A stretch of DNA of 64,000 nucleotides from Annona cherimola. Lineage: Eukaryota; Streptophyta; Magnoliopsida; Magnoliales; Annonaceae. Positions within the stretch are counted from its first letter, which is position 1. Every line of letters starts with the position of its first letter. Both the position numbers and the translations under genes were made by a program. The DNA lies in NCBI GenBank assembly GCA_030490835.1, contig CM059971.1, forward strand, positions 47,044,012 to 47,108,011, given 5' to 3'. Under the pieces are notes generated by a model. That model was not told where the DNA came from, ran no database searches, and worked only from the letters and a program-made list of their open reading frames with translations. This document shows positions 53,001 through 61,501 of the stretch, piece after piece.

Positions 53001-54092
53001 GATTTTATTTACATTCGAACGACAACGAATGACCTTAAAAGCATTGAAATCGAATCAAATGAATTCAGTCGGAGAGAATGAATTTTGATAATTTATAATA
53101 GTGTACAACTCAATCTAATTGACTTGATTTTACAGTAATGAGAACGAGTAAACTTTAACGCATTCTACTAAATTCAAAAAACCCAAATCGGATGTAAGGA
53201 ACTTCAATAAACAAGAATTAACAACAATCCCTTGATTTTATTTACATTCGAACGACAACGAACGACCTTAAAAGCATTGAAATCGAATCAAATAAATTCA
53301 GTCGGATAGAATGAACTTTGATTATTTAGAATAGTGTACAACTCAATCTAATTGACTTGATTTGACTGTAATGAGAACGAGTAAACTTTAACGCATTCTA
53401 ATAGATTCAAAAAAACCAAATCGAACGTAAGGAACTTCAATAAACAAGAATTAACAACAATCCCTTGATTTTATTTACATTCGAACGACAACGAACGACT
53501 TTAAAAGCATTGAAATCGAATCAAATGAATTCAGTCGGATAGAATGAATTTTGATTATTTAGAATAGTGTACAACTCAATCTAATTGTCTTGATTTTACA
53601 ATAATGAGAACGAGTAAACTTTAACGCATTCTAATAAATTCAAAAACCCAAATCGAATGTAAGGAACTTCAATAAACAAGAATTAACAACTATCCCTTGA
53701 TTTTATTTACATTCGAACGACAACAAACGACCTTAAAAGCATTGAAATCGAATCAAATGAATTAATTCGTATAGAATGAACTTTGATTATTTAGAATAGT
53801 GTACAACTCAATCTAATTGACTTGATTTGACTGTAATGAGATCGAGTAAACTTTAAAGCATTCCAATAGATTTAAAGCAACCGAATCGGACGTAAAGAAC
53901 TTCAATAAATAAGAATTAACAGCAATCCCTTTATTTTGTTTGCATTTGAACGACAACAAATGACCTTAAAGGCGTTCGAATCGAATCAACTGAATTCAGT
54001 CGGATAGAATGAACTTTGATTATTTAGAATAGTGTATTACTCAATCTAATTGACTTAATTTGACTGTAATGTGAACAAGTAAACTTTAACGC
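50081..54092 (+). repeat. Right domain of the array
   Basis: After the 10-monomer duplication the order changes. Three monomers carry GACTGGTATGAGAAC and AAGAAGTAACAAC (near 50336, 50569 and 51034); the first two are adjacent and almost identical, the third lies two monomers later. From about 51300 the types resemble the left domain, including the GTATTACTC subtype at 52172 and 54035. The array stops mid-monomer at 54092 where the second retroelement begins. Confidence 0.7.
54088..54092. repeat. Probable target site (AACGC) next to the second element
   Basis: AACGC directly precedes the TG terminus at 54093 and is normal satellite sequence. Its partner should lie beyond the far end of the element but was lost when that end was truncated, so the duplication cannot be confirmed. 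Confidence 0.4.
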
Positions 54093-54699
54093 TGTGGCGC
54101 CCCGACCCAGGGTGCCTAGAAGCCTTACTCCGGGATCTTTATCGATTGGTAAACATGACTCAGGATTGTTGCCCTGATCACACGGCGGGATTTTTATTTG
54201 GATCTCGTCCAATTTTTTTTTTCTTTCATTCCTTTTCTTTTGTTTTTTCATCACATAACAAACACTTGTCATCAACTTTACGCATGATACTTATAATAAT
54301 ATCTTATCATCATATATGAACATATTCTTGTCATTAATTTCACATATATTATTCATATCATAATAACTTATTTATCTACATCACAAGTTCTTTCAATCTA
54401 AGCAAGCACTTTTCATTTTAAATGCATTTCTCACCTTTCAGTAGTAGACGCTTAACAAGCGTTCGACTAGCAATTGGAGGAAACCTTTTCATAAGTACCT
54501 TTCACAAACATTTCATAATCCCAATTCATGGCAAACATATGCTTGTAAAACTTGACATATAAATTCTTTTTCCATAGACATATTTATGTTCTAAAACATT
54601 TTTCATTGAAGCTACTTTTCTCATAGGACATTCTCATGTCCTAAAATACTTTTCATAAAACCCTTTTTAAGCATATGCAACATGCAATACATCTCTGTC

Positions 54700-54950
54700 C
54701 ATCTGGCAGGTGACACTTATCAAGTAATCATCCTTCCTTAGGAGAGAAACCCTTCCAGATGATAGCCCACGAGCCAGGCGGCTATCCGTGTCCATCTCCC
54801 ATTGCAGGGAGGGCGCCGCCGGCATTTAGCCTTATTCAAGCGACTCGGCCTATGCAAAGGGGGCCCAATTTGCAACCGCGTCCGGTATGCATATCCTCTA
54901 CAGTAGACCTAGTACATAACCCTTGTGCACACGTTTCCTTCACATTCACA
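54700..54950 (-). other. GC-rich conserved LTR core, 3' LTR copy
   Basis: Counterpart of 3915-4150 in the solo LTR: on the - strand it shares GGCGCCCTCCCTG, ATGGGAG, AGCCGCCTGGCT and AAGTGTCAC in the same order. The 5' LTR carries it again near 62270-62510. A short open frame runs through it on the other strand, but it is antisense to the LTR and has no known motif. Confidence 0.55.
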
Positions 54951-55644
54951 TGCTAGCATGATTTTATAAAAGCCACAGACCACAGTCTGTGTTCCTTTTC
55001 TAAAAGCTTAATGCTATCATGCTTTTATCAAATACTACAGACCTCAGTCTGTATTTCTTTCAAATCTTGAAAACTGGGCTTAACCCATGTTAACGAGTTA
55101 TATACTCAAAACGTTTTATAAGGATGGCCAACCTTGTATTCAAGGAAAACATTTAAAATAACAATATTTTCTAACCGTTTGTAAATAATTTTTGAATGAC
55201 AAAACGTCTTTAAAAATATTTGAAACTTTCATCTAATATCATATACTTTTGTCTACCTGTCTTATTGTTCATTTCTATATGTGATAGACTTGTATAATCC
55301 TTTGAACATTACTCAAATCGTTTTTCAAATTAATTTATCGTGTTGGCCTTCCTTAAATCCTGCTCGAAACAATGGATTTTGGAAATTCCAAAATAATCCA
55401 ATATTTAGAGAACCTTTGAAACATATCCTTAAAATACTTCAAAACCTTGAAATAAAACTATTCAATACATTTATTTCAAATATCATTTTAAAATAACTCA
55501 TTTTCCTTTCAACACAACCTTTTCAACATTTGCATTTCAATATTTTTCAACATTAAAAGGATTTGCTTCTGACGAAGCAATTTCCAAAACAATTTAAAAT
55601 TGCAAATTAAAGTCGTATAAAATTATATTTTCAAAGGGTTGCTT

Positions 55645-55653
55645 GCTTACCTG
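55645..55653 (-). promoter_or_regulatory. Conserved splice-donor-like site, 3' LTR copy
   Basis: CAG/GTAAGC on the - strand, matching the site at 2677-2685 in the diverged solo LTR and repeated in the 5' LTR near 63245-63253. It lies just after the 84-codon frame in the sense direction. Confidence 0.35.
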
Positions 55654-56967
55654 TGTAGTCAAGTTGTACCTTCCACTTTTCCTTTTTCATTTTTCCTTTT
55701 CCTATACAAATGAAAAGGACCATTTTTCTCATAGTGACATAATATTCCATGCTTGCACATTTCTATTATTAAATTTGAATTCAGCTTAGGGTTTCTAACC
55801 CATGCATATGTCATAATCACTTTATTTTCCTTCATAACTCTCATAGAGGTTAATTTAGTCTCTATTTTCACATATGGATTTTTATCCCAAAAATCTTCAA
55901 AATTTCCATTCATACATCCTTATAAATATCAATATTATTTCTGCCCAAATCACTTTGTTTACTATTCATGATTATTGTTCATGATCATGTTCCTAATTAC
56001 TGTCTACATTTGCTGAAATCAGGTGTACTAATCTCTCTAAATCTTGATTTATAATCAAATCAAGGTATTTAACTCTGAAATTTCTGTCATACAACAATAA
56101 CTACATGATTTAATACTCATAAAAATTTCAGAAATAAATATTAACATTATATATTTATTTTGACATTTTGACTGTGCTGGACAGTGTTGTAAAATTAGGA
56201 ACAGCCCTAATCACGTTATTTTTAAACCATACTTATGTAATCCGAAAATAATATTTAATATTTTTCATGTGATAACCATAATATCTTGTAGATCATACCA
56301 AAATTTCAGAGTAAAATTTCATCTCCAAAAATTATTAAAAATCATTTACTACAGCTGATCCTGTCACCCGTTTCACCCTGTTTAAGCTAATCTTCTCAGA
56401 TTTTTAATTTTCAATCAGCTTAATATTTTAAGCTAAAAATTTGGTCGTTCCTTAAACATCATGTAATGAGCTTGTACAAAAATTTTCATGGCAAAAATAA
56501 TTCATTTACCGTCTCATTCGTATTTTGGTTTCTAACATCATGTATTCATTCATTAAATAACTTAAATAAGATACAGCTGCCATTATTTTGTAATTCCAGC
56601 AGCGTTCAACATTTTTTTTTTATAAATGCGGTTTATTAAATAATTAACGTGCAGCAGAAATTAAATCAATTAACGTTCATCAGCAATTTAATAAATTAAC
56701 CTTCAGCAATTTGTTGTTAAATGAAAAATCAAAACAATACATATTTATCAACGTCTACCAGCTTGTTAAAATTTTCTGAATTGATTTATCGGCAAAATCA
56801 TGCTGCATTAGAATCTGCTGAATCGGTATTAAGATCACGCATCCAGAAATATATTTATTAACATTAAGAAATTTAAATAACAAAAAGGAACCAGGATGAT
56901 GTCGTTTACCGCTGCCTTTCTTCCTTTTGTTTTTCCGAACACCAGCAATTGCTGCCGTTCACTGCTC

Positions 56968-56975
56968 TTTTTATA
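56968..56975 (-). promoter_or_regulatory. Possible LTR TATA box
   Basis: TATAAAAA on the - strand, about 1.35 kb into the LTR, in a locally more GC-rich context (CATG before, GAGCAGTGAACGGCAGC after). This is a good plant TATA-box match in LTR sense orientation. The truncated 5' LTR has lost this position, so it would have no promoter here. No equivalent was identified with confidence in the solo LTR. Confidence 0.35.
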
Positions 56976-57096
56976 CATGTATTAATCGGTTGATCAAGGG
57001 TAAATTTTTAACCTCACTTGAGTCCACCGCTTGGTTTAATCCAGCTGTTGGATTTTTAGGACGTCCAGCATATGATTCGGTAATGACGCTGCCAGC

Positions 57097-57135
57097 GTAT
57101 TTTTTTCTTTTTTTTCTTTTTTTTCTTTTTTTTTA
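57097..57135. repeat. T-rich microsatellite, about (CT8)n
   Basis: Runs of seven to nine T separated by single C residues, ending at TTTTAATAAA. It lies inside the 3' LTR just upstream, in the LTR sense direction, of the possible TATA box. The solo LTR has a purine-rich run near 1130-1180, but homology between the two is uncertain. Confidence 0.8.
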
Positions 57136-58328
57136 ATAAATTCTATCATTAACAAATTAAATCATAACTCCTTACATACACACATATATATTATGAAAAT
57201 TTTTCTTATTAATATATACACAATTGCTCACAAAATGTACCTTTCAGAATTTTGAAAAAGATTTCTATTTTATTTTCATGAACTAATTCATATTCGGATA
57301 AAAAGTCTCATTTTAAAATTTTGGAGACATGTTTTCCAAAATTTCATTCCTTCATTAAATTGAGCATATTAAAATAGGATTACCCATAAAATTTCACCTC
57401 AATTGGAGCGAAGTACATATTTTAACTTAATCAAAATCATATTTTGGCATAAATTTCATTTTAAAAATTTGTAGACATGTTTTTCAAAATTTAATCCATT
57501 CATTATGTAGGGTATATTAAAATAGGCTTGCTCCAAAAGTTTCATCTCAAACAGCCTTATATATATTAAGATATTAATTAACTAAACAATTATAAAAAAA
57601 AAATCAAAATATCAACTTGCGTGCATGCGTGGAATTTATTACCTTTGGCACGCTTTTTAATACATTCAAGTTTGACAATTTAGTGAATTATTTTTCATAA
57701 TCTGATCTGTCTATATCAGAGAGCATATAATTTAGTATTTTCTAGTAAATTTTTATGTGATTCTGAGTTATGCGTGTTTAGATCTAATGAAAACATTGAG
57801 GATGAATATAAGCCCTTAATTAGAGTCCAGCAAAAAATTTTCCATTTATTTTTATTTTTTCATAAGGTCCGTGAATTTAAACCGTTTCAATTTGTATAAT
57901 TCAGAATTTTGAAATTCCTTCTCAAAATATTTGTAAAAATTCATTTTCATAACTAATCTTAGTAAGATCATAAATTTTCCACTATTTTCTTTTAAATTCC
58001 AAATATAACCTTTGTAAATTTCCACTAAGGGCACTTCGTGCCTTCACTTTTGTCAAAATTACCAATCAATCATCTTTTCTAAATTTATAATTTAATCTCA
58101 CTTTTGTAAAATTGTAATTTGGTCTTTTCGTGATTAAGTTATTCCAAAGTGATTAACTTATCACTTTATCTTAATCACATAATTACTATTCATATTTACT
58201 ATTTATTAAATTAATTATTCGGTCCTTCAACTCCATATATTACAAAATTATATATTTAAAAAAAATCAATAACCCAGGGTTCATGACCTTAGGGTTTCAT
58301 TCATGGTCCTAAAATTTGGGGTTCCACA

Positions 58329-58342
58329 ATCCTCCTCCCCTT
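58329..58342 (-). other. Polypurine tract
   Basis: On the - strand AAGGGGAGGAGGAT directly abuts the TGTGG start of the 3' LTR. This is where the polypurine primer for plus-strand DNA synthesis sits in LTR retrotransposons, and it fixes the element's orientation and 3' LTR boundary. Confidence 0.92.
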
Positions 58343-58367
58343 ATAAAAGGTTTCGTCCCGAAACCTG

Positions 58368-58912
58368 CTATACTTTGAACAAGTGGGGGTATTTCCTCTC
58401 GACTTCATCTCAAAGTTACCAAGTGGCTTCAGTTTTTGCATATCGATTTCACTGAATTTTAGCATACTCAATCTCTCGATTCTGAAGCTTCTTTACTTTG
58501 TGGTCCAAAATTCTAATTGGTCTCTCATCATAATTTAAATGGTCATGAATTTGCAAATTTTCTTTAATACTTCAAATGACCTTATATATCTTGGGTTGAA
58601 TTTACTCCTTTCTCCAAATCTCGTGATCTCTTTTAAGTAGCATTACTATCACAAATATATGATCTCGAACATGAATCTTTAAGTGTTTTCTCTTACAATT
58701 GGTATAACTTTTCTGTCGGCTTTGAGTTGTGACTATGTATTGACAGATCACTTATACCTTTTTCTGTCATTCCTCTTAATAGATCCGGGCTAGCTTTCCT
58801 TCTCTTATCTCATCCCAATTTAGTAGGGTTCAACACTTTTGTCCATATAGGACTTCAAATGGGGTCATCTATATGCTTGGTTGATAACTATTGTTATATC
58901 ATAAGGGCTTGA
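58368..58912 (-). pseudogene. Integrase C-terminal remnant of Gypsy pol, broken
   Basis: Translated pieces resemble the end of plant Ty3/Gypsy integrase. From 5' to 3' on the - strand: a degenerate piece at 58912-58800 in the place of the usual 'alyGrkcrtPicW' region, with in-frame stops; then TRFGERSKFNPRYI with SFEVLKKI; then DERPIRILDHKVKKLQNREI; and finally EATW and KYPHLF before a TAG at 58368-58370. The last part occupies the position of the chromodomain-like tail of Tekay/Del-type integrases. At least five stops and one or more frame changes break it. No catalytic D,D,E core is present. It is followed immediately by the polypurine tract, as expected for pol. Confidence 0.85.
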
Positions 58913-59761
58913 CTATTTACATGGATATCTCTTAAATTATCACTCAGAATAATTTCCTTTCAAAATTACTACTCTACTTAATTTCATCATGTATATTAAT
59001 CATGAATCAATCACGATTGATAACAAAATAAATATTTTTTTTAACATTTTCATTCAACATAATTAACCTTATTAGTCATGTACTAATCATGATCAATTGA
59101 ATAAAAATATTATTTTTAGCCATCAATATATATAATTCTATAATTCATGTTTTAAACATGAATTTAGGCTATGAAAAGTTCATTTATTTCTTATTGTATA
59201 TAACATTCCTTGATCATAATATTGTGATCTTTAATCACAACTTATGTCCAAAAATTTAATTTTCATTATGCTAAGAAATCATAATGTATACTAACACAAT
59301 CTTATTTAAACATGATTTCTATGCAACTTCAAAAAGTTCATTAAATATAATATCCATGCCAACATCATTCTATTATCATAATTAGCATAAACATGATTTC
59401 CAAATCATCAATCATATTCATACATCCCTTCTCATTTAACACATCATTTCTCATTTATCACATCCTTTATCATTTATCATGAACATGATTTAAAACGAAA
59501 TCATATATAAACTTCTTACCTTTCCTTATCATGTATACTTTAGCATACAATGTAAAATATCCAAACATCCTAAATTCATTTATTATTAAAAAGTCAGAAG
59601 AGACTAATTTTTTTTCCCTTTTCTTACTACCTATGTATTACCTAGTGGGAACATTAGTGCTAGACCAATTCGGTCATCTTTACTTTTCTCTTACTCTTTT
59701 CCTCATTTTCACCATTCTTAATCTGCATCTCTTCATCACGGAGGAAACTCCTCTCATACTT
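58913..59761. other. AT-rich gap where RT, RNase H and integrase core are missing
   Basis: No reverse transcriptase, RNase H or integrase-core motif (such as the YxDD box) was recognised on either strand. The text is AT-rich with many CATGATT/AATCATG words and a perfect 11-bp inverted repeat, AATTCATGTTT/AAACATGAATT, with a 1-nt centre at 59142-59164. A 92-codon frame on the + strand (59531-59809) is antisense to the element and looks non-coding. A deletion with filler or unrelated replacement DNA would explain it. Confidence 0.6.
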
Positions 59762-60180
59762 ATTTGCTTAGCCAATCTATTCCAAGTATTACATCAAATT
59801 CAGTTATGAGTAGTAGGATCAGGTCGGCCTCCAATATCATTGATCCTATCTAAGTAGTGCATGACTTCTATATTTGATTGATACTTGCAAACCTATAGAC
59901 AGGAGATTCTACATGGATTATGCTACTTGTTTCTTCTACTCGCAGTGCATGTGTGGTTATATATTGGTATGATATAAATGAATGTGTAGCACCTAAATCA
60001 AATAATGCTACGACTAAATTTTCCAAAATATAAATCATACCTGTAACCATCTTTTCTTCTTGGTCTTGAAATTCCGTACGATTTAAGGCTTGGACATGCA
60101 CCGAGTCTATTGCAGTGCCTTGTTGAGTGGCGATTGTAGGAGTCCTTTGCTGAGCGGACCTTCCACGTGTCAAAATTCTT
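59762..60180 (-). pseudogene. Retroviral-type aspartic protease remnant (Gypsy)
   Basis: An open stretch at 60173-59868 includes VVALFDLGATHSFIS, matching the Gypsy protease active-site region where the usual D-S/T-G-A is replaced by D-L-G-A, so the residue after the catalytic Asp is lost. Downstream, after stops and a frame change, a second piece at 59833-59762 contains EADLILLL, TEFDVILGIDWLSK and then TAA; 'FDVILGMDWL' is the family hallmark near the protease end. In the parent element this enzyme would process Gag-Pol. Zinc-knuckle sequence lies just upstream in the same frame as the active-site piece. Confidence 0.9.
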
Positions 60181-60362
60181 TGCGGTTTATTCGGACAATG
60201 GGGTGATATGTGTCCTACTTAGCTGTCAATAGAACATTTCATCTCTCTAGCCTTAGCTGATTCACAATCCCTTGACATGTGGCCTGCTTGACCACTTTTA
60301 TAGCATTTACTTGAACCTTGTAGGCACTCACCATAATGCCATTTGGCAATTCTTACAAACTG
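60181..60362 (-). pseudogene. Gag nucleocapsid zinc-knuckle remnant
   Basis: On the - strand one frame reads KWHYGEC, then CYKSGQAGHMSRDC, then an interrupted CSIDS-stop-VGHISPHCP, and continues into the protease frame. The middle motif is a CCHC knuckle whose second Cys is Ser. The last knuckle has an in-frame TAA and lacks its second Cys. Upstream, CKNC is in another frame from KWHYGEC, so an indel splits the first motif. CCHC knuckles bind element RNA in Gag; this Cys-His spacing followed by protease is typical of plant Gypsy Gag-Pol. Confidence 0.85.
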
Positions 60363-61484
60363 AGATATCTCTTCTCTATTTCCTTCCCTTTTACATTTTA
60401 AGTGGGATCATCATGCTTTTGTTGCACAACTCTAATTTGAGTTTTCCTTTGCCTGTTAATACTTTCCTATTTCCTTTCTCGCTTCACATTTTTTTTATAT
60501 ATACATAAAAGTATCTCAACATAACCCCTCATTTTATCATGAACATAAATTATACATTTACTCATGTCAATAGAAAGATTAGTAATAACCATTTTCTTTC
60601 TTTTCATATATACTTGATATATAAATATGAACAAATTCATTTCTATAGCAAAGAACACCTTTGCCTCAACTATATTTCATACATATCTTTATCACAGAAA
60701 GTCTCTTTTGCTAACTTCATCTATTTTATTCTTACTACTTAGGTATTTTCTAATGAAAATATTAATACTAGGACAGTCTATAGTATATCCTTTCTATATT
60801 ATGATAGATAATACATGATATAAATATCATGATTTCAATCTTCTCCTTTTCTTCATTCTTTCTATACTTATCTACCAATTCTTACTATGATATCACTCTT
60901 TGTGGTACCATATCTTTCCTTTCATCATTCATCATTTTCCGCTTTCCACTCCCATTTTTTATGAGCTTCTCATTATGAATAATTCTTAATATATAATTCT
61001 TAAATCATCGAGGAAGGATTCTTCGACTATATACTCACCTTGAGTGTGGGTCTTTCTATCACTAATCCTGTCAATCATAAAAGGTGGAGTTAGAACTACA
61101 TATAACATATATTTCTTAAATATCCACATTTTATCTATATTTTTCTCAAATCTTACACTTTTCCTACTTTCCTTTCCAACATCACTTTTCATAATGAAAA
61201 ATCACTTTCTTTATGAATCGTATACCTATCAAAATATCATAGCAATTTCCTATATTAACAACATAATTATGACAAATCATCATATATTCATATAACCATC
61301 AAAATCAACATATCATAGGTATATCTTATAATTTCAATCTATCACTTCCATCATTTTTCCTATACCTATTCATCAATCCTTGTAGGAACATATCTTTCTT
61401 TCCATATCTATTTACCATTCTTTGCTCTGATATTACTCATTGTAATATCAAATCTTTTCTTTCTGCGCCTATTTACCAATCCCT
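60363..61484 (-). other. Unrecognised remainder of the internal region (gag position)
   Basis: Gag should lie between the primer binding site and the zinc knuckles, but no capsid motif could be recognised on the - strand. A basic, glutamine-rich scrap near 60400-60480 (NRQRKTQIRVVQQKH) could be the usual linker before the knuckles. The rest is AT-rich. Open frames of 63-101 codons on both strands here have no recognisable content. Degenerate copies of the primer-binding-site neighbourhood occur at about 60870-60900 and 61405-61436. Confidence 0.5.
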
Positions 61485-61496
61485 GCTCTGATACCA
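61485..61496 (-). other. Primer binding site, initiator tRNA-Met type
   Basis: On the - strand TGGTATCAGAGC lies 5 nt after the CACA end of the 5' LTR. This 12-base sequence, complementary to the 3' end of plant initiator tRNA-Met, is the common primer site in plant LTR retrotransposons. It marks the adjoining LTR as the 5' one and confirms - orientation. Confidence 0.93.
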
Positions 61497-61501
61497 ACTT
61501 C

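Larger units (their letters stand above)
5646..54092 (+). repeat. 233-bp tandem satellite array, ~208 monomers
   Basis: Using GATAGAATG as the phase mark, successive starts are 5646, 5879, 6112, 6345 and 6578, a constant 233-bp step. The phase holds to the last start at 54003 apart from rare 1-5 bp indels and one 93-bp deletion. Landmarks in order are GAACTTTGATTATTTAGAAT, GTGTACAACTCAATC, CTTGATTT, GAACGAGTAAACTTTAACGC, GGAACTTCAATAAA, ACAACAATCCCTTGATTT, TTCGAACGACAACGAACGAC and AAGCATTGAAATCGAATC. All copies are in one orientation. The sequence is AT-rich, and I saw no plausible protein in any frame. Variants such as GAATTC or GAATTAATTC before the phase mark define monomer types. Long homogeneous arrays of this kind are typical of plant centromeric, pericentromeric or subtelomeric heterochromatin; which one applies cannot be read from sequence alone. 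Confidence 0.98.
54093..58328 (-). mobile_element. 3' LTR of the second element (4236 bp)
   Basis: On the - strand it begins TGTGGAACCCC just after the polypurine tract and ends GGGGCGCCACA against satellite. It is a diverged relative of the solo LTR at 46-5645 and a near-identical partner of the truncated LTR at 61502-63628. Stems in sense orientation include the TTGCTT, CAGAC and GGACAT types, plus ACGCTT/AAGCGT (54448-54462), TTTTGGAA/TTCCAAAA (55377-55393) and TTGAAATAAA/TTTATTTCAA (55447-55479). An 84-codon frame at 55659-55913 (-) has no recognisable motif. Compared with its partner it lacks 161 bp after about 54401 and 31 bp near 55137. Confidence 0.93.

Noticed and set aside
5646..54092. 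CRISPR-like array
   Set aside because: Repeats are contiguous 233-bp monomers with no unique spacers and no cas genes, and the setting is a plant genome.
5646..54092. CENP-B box in the monomer
   Set aside because: The TTCGAACGACAACGAAC segment looks vaguely similar but lacks the required CGGG at the right spacing. I found no match to the box.
54024..54275. Open frame on the - strand across the LTR-satellite border, with a similar one at 61469-61684
   Set aside because: It is LTR-end sequence reading by chance into satellite in one place and into the primer-binding-site region in the other. The differing tails show it is not a gene.
54759..54956. 65-codon + strand frame in the GC-rich LTR core, repeated at 62330-62527
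   Set aside because: It is antisense to the element and present in both LTRs only because they are copies. The counterpart in the solo LTR is not evidently open, so it is not counted as a gene.
55659..55913. 84-codon open frame on the - strand, repeated at 63260-63514
   Set aside because: It is open in both LTRs, but the LTRs are about 99% identical, so this is not independent support. It has no recognisable motif and I could not see it in the homologous part of the solo LTR.
59531..59809. 92-codon + strand open frame with hydrophobic stretches
   Set aside because: It lies opposite the protease C-terminal remnant and the AT-rich gap. The hydrophobicity comes from T-rich codons. No start context or family match.
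60467..61295. Several 63-83-codon frames on both strands of the internal region
   Set aside because: These are short, AT-rich and overlapping, with no motifs. They sit where a decayed gag is expected and show no Gag similarity that I can recognise.
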